The notes below the pieces were generated by a model, which saw only the letters and a list, made by a program, of their open reading frames with translations, was not told where the DNA came from and made no database searches. Below are positions 20,725 to 29,792 of a DNA stretch of 64,000 nt, in pieces. This stretch comes from an uncultured Bacteroidota bacterium. Its GTDB lineage: Bacteria; Bacteroidota; Bacteroidia; Flavobacteriales; Flavobacteriaceae. The stretch's first letter is position 1, and each line of letters begins with the position of its first letter. Position numbers and translations under genes: made by a program. The stretch spans positions 62,001 through 126,000 of the forward strand of contig CACASE010000001.1 in the NCBI GenBank assembly GCA_902535165.1. Reading direction: 5' to 3'.

Positions 20725-21456
20725 CTAATTTAATTCTCTAACCCAAATATTTCTAAATGAAATTTGAGAACAACAATGATTTTGGAGAGCAATTGGACCA
20801 TCACCGTGTGATATATTTTTAGGGAGTCCTACATTTTCAGTTGTTCCTAAAATTTCTACATGATTGTGAATTAAAACTCCATTGTGAAATACAGTGAAAT
20901 ATCCTGATTTAATTTTTTTTCCATCAGAATTAAACTTAGGAGCATCAAAAATAATATCATATGATTGCCATTCTCCAGGTTTTCTAGATGCATTAACAAG
21001 TGGAATATATTGTTTATAAACAGAGCCTGCTTGTCCATTAACATAAGTTGGTGACTTATAGCTATCTAAAATTTGAATTTCGTATCTACCTTGTAAAAAA
21101 ACTCCACTATTAGATCTTTTTTGATTAGTAAATGATGTATCCTCACTGGTTTTCCACTCCACATGTAACTGAACTGAGCCAAAATTTTCTTTTGTTTCAA
21201 TTCCGCCTGTGTCATCAAATACAACTGTCACTGATCCGTCTTTATTAATTTGCCATTCACTTCTATCTTTTCCCCATCTCGGCTTCCATTTTGACAAGTC
21301 AGATCCATCAAACAAAATGATGGCATCAGTTGGTGGTGCTGAGTCAGAAATTGTATACACTTCCTCAGGAACAGGCCCCCAAATTTCAGTATCTTTTGCT
21401 TCTTGACAAGTAACTAATACAGGAATAAATAAATAAATAAAATTTTTTAACCTCAC
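20725..21456 (-). CDS. DUF1080 (3-keto-disaccharide hydrolase) domain protein
   Basis: ILFDGSDLSKW, SNSGVFLQGRYEIQILDSY; signal peptide. Confidence 0.9.
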   Translation of the reverse strand: MRLKNFIYLFIPVLVTCQEAKDTEIWGPVPEEVYTISDSAPPTDAIILFDGSDLSKWKPRWGKDRSEWQINKDGSVTVVFDDTGGIETKENFGSVQLHVEWKTSEDTSFTNQKRSNSGVFLQGRYEIQILDSYKSPTYVNGQAGSVYKQYIPLVNASRKPGEWQSYDIIFDAPKFNSDGKKIKSGYFTVFHNGVLIHNHVEILGTTENVGLPKNISHGDGPIALQNHCCSQISFRNIWVRELN

Positions 21457-22505
21457 AATCCAAGGAGTTTTTTGATTTGTTCTTTATCAATTTCAGAGCC
21501 AGCAAAATCGTCAAATGATTTTTCTGTAACTTCAATAATGTGATCAGTTATGAATTTAGAACCTTCTTTTGCACCCTGTTCAGGGCTTTTTATACAACAT
21601 TCCCATTCCAAAACTGCCCATCCATCAAAGCCATATTGACTTAATTTTGAAAAAATTGACTTAAAGTCAACTTGACCATCACCAGGCGATCTAAATCTAC
21701 CAGGTCTGTCTTTCCAGTCAAGATATCCACCATACACGCCAGCTTTCCCTGTTGGATTAAACTCAGCATCCTTAACATGAAACATTTTAATGTGATCTTT
21801 GTAAAAATCAATAAACTGTAAGTAATCTAATTGTTGTAGTACAAAATGGCTAGGATCATACAGAATTTTTGCTCTTGAATGATTATTTGTAGCTTTTAAA
21901 AACCTTTCATAAGTAACTCCGTCATGAAGGTCCTCGCCTGGATGAATTTCATAACAAATATCAACACCTTTACTATCTGCATGGTCTAATATAGGTTTCC
22001 ATCTTTTTGCTAATTCTTTAAATCCTTCTTCAACTAAACCCGATGGTCTTTGTGGCCATGGATAAAAAGTATGGAATAGCAATGATCCTGAAAATGAAGC
22101 CATGGGAGAAATTCCTAAAAAATTACTAGCGTTGATAGCATCAATCATTTGATCAACAGCCCATTTTGTTCTTTGCTTAACATTACCATGAAGATTTTCT
22201 GGAGCAAATATATCAAACATCAAATCATATGCAGGGTGACTTGCCACTAATTGACCTTGAAGATGAGTTGAAAGCTCACTTATTTCCAAACCTTGATCTT
22301 TTAAGGTTCCTTTTACTTCATCACAATAATCCTTACTTGAACCAGCTTTTTTTAAATCAAAGATTCTAGCGTCCCATGTTGGTATTTGAACAGCTTTATA
22401 CCCAAGATTGTTTGCCCATTTCGCAATATCTTTCAAATTATTGAAAGGTTTATCATCACTACAAAACTGAGCCAAAAAAATTGCGGGACCTTTTATTGTT
22501 TTCAT
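21453..22505 (-). CDS. sugar phosphate isomerase/epimerase (AP endonuclease 2 fold)
   Basis: TIM-barrel; YEIHPGEDLHDG, NILYDPSHF-like, HVKDAEF, WAVLEWEC. Confidence 0.9.
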   Translation of the reverse strand: MKTIKGPAIFLAQFCSDDKPFNNLKDIAKWANNLGYKAVQIPTWDARIFDLKKAGSSKDYCDEVKGTLKDQGLEISELSTHLQGQLVASHPAYDLMFDIFAPENLHGNVKQRTKWAVDQMIDAINASNFLGISPMASFSGSLLFHTFYPWPQRPSGLVEEGFKELAKRWKPILDHADSKGVDICYEIHPGEDLHDGVTYERFLKATNNHSRAKILYDPSHFVLQQLDYLQFIDFYKDHIKMFHVKDAEFNPTGKAGVYGGYLDWKDRPGRFRSPGDGQVDFKSIFSKLSQYGFDGWAVLEWECCIKSPEQGAKEGSKFITDHIIEVTEKSFDDFAGSEIDKEQIKKLLGL

Positions 22506-23423
22506 TTAAATTAATTTTTCAAGTAATTTCTTTGTAGCAATAATCCCTTCATCTTCACTCATCCTATTGCCTTCAAATTCAATCCCAATATAGCCCTTGT
22601 ATCCTGCATCTTTAACTATGTCAATCATTTTAGAATAATCTATGCTTGTCTCGTCTCCATTATCATCAAAGTGATAAGATTTTGCACTAACCGCATGAGC
22701 ATATGGCATTAATTCTTTTACTCCTTTATAAATATCATACCATTTAGCACAAAGTCTAGGACTACCATCAATACAAAAATTACCGAAATCAGGGAGAGTT
22801 CCACAATTATCAATATTTACCTTGCTCATAACATTTGCTAAATGCTTTCCATTTGAGGATAGACCTCCGTGGTTTTCAACAACAACATTTAGATCTTTAT
22901 TGTAATTACTTAAGACAGAAAGTGATTTCACTGAATTTTCTGTCCATTTCTCTAGATTATCTTCTCCGCTTAAGTTTACTCTCATTGTTTCACATCCAAG
23001 TTTGTGTGAAAAGTCAATCCATCTTTTGTGATTATCAATTGCTTCAAGTCTTTCTTTATTATTACTTGATGCTAAAGATCCCTGTGAATCAATCATTATC
23101 AAAACATTATCAACTCCATAATCTTGAGATCTTTTATGTAATTCTTTTCCTAGTTTACTCATTGACATTTTTTCAAGTATATCAGTGTGATTAGTGTACA
23201 AGCCAGAAACATATTCAATTGCATCAATTCCAAATGATTTAGCTTTTTTAGCAAAATCAAGCGGAGACAATTTACCAGATTTTATTGCTTTATTTAAAGA
23301 CCACTGAGCTAATGAAATTTTAATGCCCTTTTCACTGTTTAAAGATTTTGAAAATATTTGGGTTGGTGCCAAACCTATAAGACTACTAAAGGCAGTTATT
23401 TTAGTGAAATTTCTTCTTTTCAT
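22506..23423 (-). CDS. sugar phosphate isomerase/epimerase with Tat-like/signal N-terminus
   Basis: MKRRNFTKITAFSSLIGL leader; VVENHGGLSS, LPDFGNFCID, GYIGIEFEG. Confidence 0.88.
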   Translation of the reverse strand: MKRRNFTKITAFSSLIGLAPTQIFSKSLNSEKGIKISLAQWSLNKAIKSGKLSPLDFAKKAKSFGIDAIEYVSGLYTNHTDILEKMSMSKLGKELHKRSQDYGVDNVLIMIDSQGSLASSNNKERLEAIDNHKRWIDFSHKLGCETMRVNLSGEDNLEKWTENSVKSLSVLSNYNKDLNVVVENHGGLSSNGKHLANVMSKVNIDNCGTLPDFGNFCIDGSPRLCAKWYDIYKGVKELMPYAHAVSAKSYHFDDNGDETSIDYSKMIDIVKDAGYKGYIGIEFEGNRMSEDEGIIATKKLLEKLI

Positions 23424-23516
23424 AAGAGTTAGTAAATTGTTTTAATAAATATAGTTATTAAATTTTCATTCAAAAAACTATAAAAATTATAAAGAGTGGA
23501 TTTTTTCGGTATGTGT

Positions 23517-23546
23517 TTTGTATTGGACATATGAATTGTAAATTTG
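23517..23546 (+). promoter_or_regulatory. Bacteroidetes-type promoter for azurin
   Basis: TTTG - N18 - TAAATTTG, matching the TTTG/TTG N17-23 TAnnTTTG consensus; start codon at 23560. Confidence 0.6.
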
Positions 23547-23559
23547 AAAAAAAATAATT

Positions 23560-24045
23560 ATGAAAAATTTATTATATCTACTTTCAGTTACCTTATTAAT
23601 TAGTTGCGGTAATGAGCCTAAAAAAGAAAAATTTTCATATGAAAGAGTTAAAGAAGAACCTGTAGCGCAAGTGTCTTCAGAGGCATTAATTTTAAATTCT
23701 AATGATCAAATGCTTTTTGATAAAAGCTTATTAAAAGCGAATGCTGGTGAGGAAATTACATTAGTTCTAAATCATACTGGAAAAATTGCAAAAGAGTTCA
23801 TGGGACATAATTTTGTTCTTCTAAAAAATGATACGGATGTTGATGACTTTGCACAAAGAGCAATGCTTGCTAAGGATAATCAATACATTCCTGAGGGCGA
23901 TGAGACCATAGCTTATACTAGCATGATAGGTGGAGGTGAATCTGATAAAATAACATTTACTGTTGATGAACCAGGAACCTATGTATACTTGTGTACATTC
24001 CCTGGACACTACCAAATAATGAGGGGTGAATTTATTGTAGAATAA
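23560..24045 (+). CDS. azurin-like type I blue copper lipoprotein
   Basis: Lipobox LLISC, MGHNFVLL, YLCTFPGHYQIMRGEFIV with Cu ligands H, C, H, M. Confidence 0.93.
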   Translation: MKNLLYLLSVTLLISCGNEPKKEKFSYERVKEEPVAQVSSEALILNSNDQMLFDKSLLKANAGEEITLVLNHTGKIAKEFMGHNFVLLKNDTDVDDFAQRAMLAKDNQYIPEGDETIAYTSMIGGGESDKITFTVDEPGTYVYLCTFPGHYQIMRGEFIVE

Positions 24046-25181
24046 TGAAATTTAATACTAAAACAATACATGGTGGGCAAATAAAAGAAAAAGCTTATGG
24101 AGCTGTAATGCCACCAATCTATCAAACATCTACATATTCACAGAAAAGCCCAGGGGAACATAGTGGTTATGAATATAGTAGAACTCAAAATCCAACAAGA
24201 CATGCCTTAGAGAGATCTATAGCTAGTTTAGAAAATGCTAAGTATGGATTAGCTTTTAGTTCGGGACTCTCTGCAATTGATGCAATAATGAAATTATTCT
24301 CACCTGGTGATGAAATTATTTCCACTAATGATCTATATGGTGGTTCATATCGTCTTTTTGAGAAGGTTTTCAAAAAATTTGGATTAAAATTTGTATTTAC
24401 AGACCTTAGAAATCTTAATGAAATTGAGAATTTAATTTCATCAAAGACAAAATTGATTTGGGTTGAAACACCAACAAACCCAATGATTAATATTGTAGAT
24501 ATAGAGGATCTTTCAAAAATTTGTAAAACTAATAATCTATTATTGGCTGTTGATAACACATTTTCAACTCCTTTTTTACAAAAACCAATAGATCTTGGTG
24601 CAGATATTGTAATGCACTCTGCAACAAAGTTTTTGGCTGGTCATAGTGATGTAATTTTAGGATTACTTGCATTGTCCAATGACGAATTGGCTGAAAAATT
24701 ATTTTTTATGCAAAATTCAAGTGGGGCAATTTGTGGGCCTATGGATTCATTTTTAACATTAAGAGGAATAAAAACTCTTCATGTGAGAATGCAAAGACAT
24801 TGTGAAAATGCGAGAGTTATTGCAAACTATTTAAAAAAACATGATAAGGTTGACGATGTTTATTGGCCCGGATTTGAGAATCACCCTAATCATAATATTG
24901 CTAAAAGTCAAATGAATGATTTTGGTGGAATGATTTCATTTACTGTAAAAGGGAATTTTGACCTAGTTAAGAGAATTACAAGTAGTTTTAAAGTTTTTAC
25001 TTTAGCTGAATCACTTGGTGGAGTAGAAAGTTTAGTTAATCACCCTGCAACCATGACTCATGCATCTATTCCAAAAGAAGAAAGAGATAAAATAGGAATC
25101 ACTGATAACTTAATTAGATTAAGTGTTGGGATTGAGGATATATCCGACCTTGTTGATGATATTAAGCAAGCAATTAATTAA
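24045..25181 (+). CDS. cystathionine gamma-synthase/lyase family PLP enzyme
   Basis: YEYSRTQNPTR, DNTFSTPFLQKP, HSATKFLAGHSD, ESLGGVESLVNHPATMTHA. Confidence 0.93.
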   Translation: MKFNTKTIHGGQIKEKAYGAVMPPIYQTSTYSQKSPGEHSGYEYSRTQNPTRHALERSIASLENAKYGLAFSSGLSAIDAIMKLFSPGDEIISTNDLYGGSYRLFEKVFKKFGLKFVFTDLRNLNEIENLISSKTKLIWVETPTNPMINIVDIEDLSKICKTNNLLLAVDNTFSTPFLQKPIDLGADIVMHSATKFLAGHSDVILGLLALSNDELAEKLFFMQNSSGAICGPMDSFLTLRGIKTLHVRMQRHCENARVIANYLKKHDKVDDVYWPGFENHPNHNIAKSQMNDFGGMISFTVKGNFDLVKRITSSFKVFTLAESLGGVESLVNHPATMTHASIPKEERDKIGITDNLIRLSVGIEDISDLVDDIKQAIN

Positions 25182-25211
25182 TTATACCTATTTTTATCTA
25201 AATCCTTGTAA

Positions 25212-26552
25212 ATGAATAAAATAATTCATGATTTTATCAAAGAAATAGATAGTAGAAATTCTCACGAGCCTGAATTTATGCAAGCTGTAAGAGAGGTTTC
25301 TGAAGATCTAATTCCATATATAGTAGGTCAGAAGATATATCATGGTAAAAATATTCTCATGAGAATGATTGAGCCTGAAAGAGTGGTTATGTTTAGAGTT
25401 AACTGGATTGATGATAGTGGAGAAATTAGAGTAAATAGAGGATACAGAGTTGAAATGAACTCAGCAATAGGTCCATATAAAGGAGGTTTGAGATTCCATC
25501 CAACGGTTAACTTGAGTATATTAAAGTTTTTAGCGTTTGAGCAAGTATTCAAAAATAGCCTTACAACATTACCAATGGGAGGTGGTAAAGGTGGTTCTGA
25601 TTTTGACCCTAAAAATAAATCTGATAGCGAAGTTATGAGGTTTTGTCAAAGTTTTATGACTGAGCTTTATAGACATATTGGTCCAAATACTGATATTCCA
25701 GCTGGTGATATCGGAGTTGGAGGCAGAGAAATTGGTTATTTATTTGGTCAATATAAAAGGTTAAAAAATGAATTTACAGGTGTTTTAACAGGGAAAGGTG
25801 TATCGTGGGGAGGTTCTTTAATAAGACCCGAGGCAACAGGATATGGAACCGTATATTTCGCTGAAGATATGCTAAACCATATTGGTGATAGTATTAAAGG
25901 AAAAACTGTAACTATTTCTGGATCTGGAAATGTAGCTCAATATGCTGCTGAAAAATGTATTCATTTAGGTGCAAAAGTTTTAACTATGTCAGATTCAGCT
26001 GGATATGTTTATGATAAAGACGGAATTAATGAGGAAAAGTTGAATTATATAATGCATATTAAAAATAATAAAAGAGGAAGAATCTCTGATTACATCAAAA
26101 AATACCCTATAGCTGAATTTAAAAAAAATAAAACCCCTTGGGAAGTTGAATGTGAAATTGCTTTACCATCTGCCACTCAAAACGAATTGAACGGTGATGA
26201 TGCTAAATTACTAGTAAAAAATGGTTGCATTTGTGTTGCTGAAGGAGCAAATATGCCTTGTAATTCTGATGCAATCAAAACTTTTAAATTCAATAAGGTT
26301 TTATTTGCACCAGGGAAAGCCTCTAATGCAGGTGGAGTTGCAGTTTCTGGACTAGAAATGGCGCAAAACTCACTAAGATATTCATGGTCGAGAGAAGAAG
26401 TTGATGAAAAACTAAAAGAAATTATGATTAAAATTCATAAAAAATGTTTAAAGCATGGTAAGACCAAAGACTACATTGATTACGGTAAAGGAGCAAATAT
26501 TTCTGCATTTATTAAAGTTGCAGATGCAATGTTAGCTCAAGGAGTTGTTTAA
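25212..26552 (+). CDS. gdhA: NADP-specific glutamate dehydrogenase
   Basis: YKGGLRFHPTVN, LPMGGGKGGSDFDPK, DIPAGDIGVGGREIG. Confidence 0.97.
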   Translation: MNKIIHDFIKEIDSRNSHEPEFMQAVREVSEDLIPYIVGQKIYHGKNILMRMIEPERVVMFRVNWIDDSGEIRVNRGYRVEMNSAIGPYKGGLRFHPTVNLSILKFLAFEQVFKNSLTTLPMGGGKGGSDFDPKNKSDSEVMRFCQSFMTELYRHIGPNTDIPAGDIGVGGREIGYLFGQYKRLKNEFTGVLTGKGVSWGGSLIRPEATGYGTVYFAEDMLNHIGDSIKGKTVTISGSGNVAQYAAEKCIHLGAKVLTMSDSAGYVYDKDGINEEKLNYIMHIKNNKRGRISDYIKKYPIAEFKKNKTPWEVECEIALPSATQNELNGDDAKLLVKNGCICVAEGANMPCNSDAIKTFKFNKVLFAPGKASNAGGVAVSGLEMAQNSLRYSWSREEVDEKLKEIMIKIHKKCLKHGKTKDYIDYGKGANISAFIKVADAMLAQGVV

Positions 26553-26561
26553 TCTTTTGCA

Positions 26562-27281
26562 ATGCTTGCAAACACTGAAGCTATAATATTAGGTTATATA
26601 AATTATTCAGAATCTAGTATAATTTTAAGAGCTTACACTAAAGATTTTGGATACAAGTCATTTATCATAAGGGGCATAAGAACCAAGAAAAAGAAAAAGA
26701 TAACTTTAGGTCAGCTTCAGCCTCTGACAATTTTAGATATTGAGTTCAATAATTCAAAAAATAACAATCTCTTATATCTAAAATCAATAAAAATAATTGA
26801 AACATTTACATCGATTAATGCTGATATTATTAAAATTAATATTTCTTTATTTTTATCAGAATTTCTTTCTAAAATTTTAACAATTGATTTAAAAAATAGC
26901 GAGTTATTTTTATTTATTAAGCAAAGTTTACTATGGTTTGACAACTCTAACAATATCTCTAATTTCCATTTACTTTTCATTCTTAAACTAACCGATTATT
27001 TAGGAATAACTCCAAAATTTTCTTCTGAAAAAGTTTCATTTTTTGATATTGAAAATGGAGTTTTTACGGATGCTCCAACTTCCTCAAGCTATTTTAAAGG
27101 ACAAGTAGTTAAGAATTTACAGAGTATTTTGGGCACAAAATTTGATTATAATAACAATGTTCTAACAAACATTAACCAAAGAAAAGACATGTTAAATTTT
27201 TTGATTTCCTATTTTGAATTTCATGTTCCAGGTTTTAAAAAACCAAAATCTGTAGATATTTTAAATGAAGTATTTTCTTAA
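26562..27281 (+). CDS. recO: DNA repair protein RecO
   Basis: N-terminal OB fold LANTEAIILGYINYSESSIILRAYTKDFG; size and architecture. Confidence 0.88.
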   Translation: MLANTEAIILGYINYSESSIILRAYTKDFGYKSFIIRGIRTKKKKKITLGQLQPLTILDIEFNNSKNNNLLYLKSIKIIETFTSINADIIKINISLFLSEFLSKILTIDLKNSELFLFIKQSLLWFDNSNNISNFHLLFILKLTDYLGITPKFSSEKVSFFDIENGVFTDAPTSSSYFKGQVVKNLQSILGTKFDYNNNVLTNINQRKDMLNFLISYFEFHVPGFKKPKSVDILNEVFS

Positions 27282-29733
27282 TATATTTTTTTTAATAATA
27301 CTTAATCTCTTTTGTTCTGAAGTTGTATCCCAAAAAATTACAATTGTTGACTCAACCAGCGGAAGACCTGTAAGGGCCGTATTGGTTTTTGATTCTGAGA
27401 GAATAAATAGGACAGTTTCTAATAGGACTGGAACAGTTTATTTAAACAACTTTAAAGATTCTGATTCAGTTATTTTTGCTCATATAGTTTACCAGAGAAA
27501 AGCTTTAACTTACAAATCGCTAAAAGATGGTGATAAAATAATTTTATCTCCTAAAGCTTTAGGTTTAAATGAAGTTGTTCTTTCTGTTTCAAGAAATATA
27601 CAGAATGTAACGACTCTATCAAGGAAAGTTTCTGTTATAAATAGAAGCAGTTTTAACTTAGATCTTCCAAGAAATACAGCTGAAATGTTATATCATGGTG
27701 GAGGAATTCATGTGCAAAAATCGCAAAATGGTGGTGGAAGCCCATTGATAAGAGGATTTGAGGCAAATCGAGTTTTATTGGTTATTGATGGTGTAAGAAT
27801 GAATAATGCTATATATAGATCAGGTCATGTTCATAATGCTATATCTATTGACGCTAACTCACTGGAAAGGACTGAAGTGATATTCGGCCCATCTTCCGTA
27901 GGATACGGGTCTGATGCCTTAGGTGGTGTAATTCATTTTTACACAAAAACACCAAGACTTAATAAAGATGAATTTTTTGATTACACCAAATCAATTTCCT
28001 ATAACTTGAAAGATCAATCAAAAATCAATAATTATTCCCTTGAACTTAGTACAAAAAACTGGGCAAGCTACACAAGTTATACGAAGTCCGATTTTGGTGA
28101 TATTTATATGGGTAAGGTTAGAAATCATGGGTACAATAATTGGGGTTTAGTAAATTACTACTCAGAAAATATTGATGGTAAGTTTTTTGAAAATCAATCA
28201 TTAAATAACAATCCTAACTTACAAAGGAACACAGCTTACAAACAAAAAGATTTAATTCAAAAATTTAATTTTAAAATATTTAAAACTGCAAGACTGATTT
28301 TAAATTTTCAGTTTTCAGAATCATCAAACATAAATAGATTTGACAAACTGAGTGAAATAAATGAAGATGGAACATTAAAATTTGCAGAGTGGTATTACGG
28401 ACCACAAAAAAGATCCTTTATTTCCTCCAAACTTAGTTTTCAAGGTAAAAAATTATTTGACAGAGCGGATATAATATTTGCATTTCAAAAAATCGACGAA
28501 AGCAGAAACAAAAGAAAATTTGGTTCAAACATATTGAACATACATGATGAAAATTTAAATGTTTTCTCTATAAACTCTGATTTTTTCAAAAGAATTGATA
28601 GACAAAAATCAATAGCATATGGTGTAGAGTTAACAAACAATCAATTAAACTCTGATGGATTTGAATCCATGATTAATTCTGACTATTTGAATAGTTCTTT
28701 GTCAAGATATCCAAACGATGGTAGTAGCTATAAATCACTGGCTGGATATTTCAATTATAAGAAATTTATTAATCCAAAAACCAATTATGATATTGGTTTA
28801 AGAATTTCTAATATTAGTATTAAAGCGAATTGGGATTATAATTTCTTCGATTCTGACTATGATGATAAGTATGATACATTATTTTTTCAACAATTTGATG
28901 GGCTGGAAATGACTAATTCATCTGTAACTGGAAGTTTAGGAATTGTACATCGAATGAATGATTTTAATAAATTATCATTAAATATTTCAAGTGGATTTAG
29001 ATCTCCAAATATTGATGATATTGGTAAAATAAGAGAAAATTCAGGAATTCTTAATGTGCCTAATATGGAATTAAAACCTGAATATGTTTATACTCTAGAT
29101 TTGGGTTGGTCAAAGTTCAATAAAAACTTTAGAACTAATTTCAATATTTATTATACAATTTTAAATGGAACTATAGGTCGTGATTATTACATGGGAGAGA
29201 ATAATAGAATTTTATATGATGATGAGCTAGTTCAAACCATGGCGAATTTTAATTTAGGTACTTCTAATATTTATGGTGGAAACTTTGATTTTAGAACAAG
29301 AGTTTTAGATAATATATTAATAAATGGTAGCATAACATATACAAAAGGTTCAAACTTAAAAGATATGCTACCAATGCCTTCAATTCCTCCTCTTTTTGGT
29401 AATATTAAGTTTAAAATAATAAATGAAAAATCGCAGTATCAATTATCTTACAGGTTCTCTAGTTCAAAAGATCCATCTACATACAGTGTCGGAGGAGAGG
29501 ACGGTCTGGATGAAACACCAATGATAATAGACTCAAACGGAAATATTCAGTATAAAGGTATGCCGTCGTGGGGTGTTTTTCAATTATCAAGCTTATTTAA
29601 GACAAATCTTTTAAAAAGACCTATTGATTTTAAGATAATTCTAGACAATATTTTTGATATTCATTACAGAGAATTTGCATCTGGAATTTCATCCCCAGGA
29701 AGATCCTTAAACTTGGTAGCTATTTTCAATTAA
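27265..29733 (+). CDS. TonB-dependent receptor with N-terminal carboxypeptidase-like domain
   Basis: Plug domain GGGSPLIRGFEANRVLLVIDGVRMNNAIYRSGH, C-terminal aromatic residue (VAIFN). Confidence 0.93.
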   Translation: MKYFLNIFFLIILNLFCSEVVSQKITIVDSTSGRPVRAVLVFDSERINRTVSNRTGTVYLNNFKDSDSVIFAHIVYQRKALTYKSLKDGDKIILSPKALGLNEVVLSVSRNIQNVTTLSRKVSVINRSSFNLDLPRNTAEMLYHGGGIHVQKSQNGGGSPLIRGFEANRVLLVIDGVRMNNAIYRSGHVHNAISIDANSLERTEVIFGPSSVGYGSDALGGVIHFYTKTPRLNKDEFFDYTKSISYNLKDQSKINNYSLELSTKNWASYTSYTKSDFGDIYMGKVRNHGYNNWGLVNYYSENIDGKFFENQSLNNNPNLQRNTAYKQKDLIQKFNFKIFKTARLILNFQFSESSNINRFDKLSEINEDGTLKFAEWYYGPQKRSFISSKLSFQGKKLFDRADIIFAFQKIDESRNKRKFGSNILNIHDENLNVFSINSDFFKRIDRQKSIAYGVELTNNQLNSDGFESMINSDYLNSSLSRYPNDGSSYKSLAGYFNYKKFINPKTNYDIGLRISNISIKANWDYNFFDSDYDDKYDTLFFQQFDGLEMTNSSVTGSLGIVHRMNDFNKLSLNISSGFRSPNIDDIGKIRENSGILNVPNMELKPEYVYTLDLGWSKFNKNFRTNFNIYYTILNGTIGRDYYMGENNRILYDDELVQTMANFNLGTSNIYGGNFDFRTRVLDNILINGSITYTKGSNLKDMLPMPSIPPLFGNIKFKIINEKSQYQLSYRFSSSKDPSTYSVGGEDGLDETPMIIDSNGNIQYKGMPSWGVFQLSSLFKTNLLKRPIDFKIILDNIFDIHYREFASGISSPGRSLNLVAIFN

Positions 29734-29792
29734 GTCCTGTTTATTATCCATAAATTACATTAAAATTAATTACTTTCGTTTTTTGATTTTTT

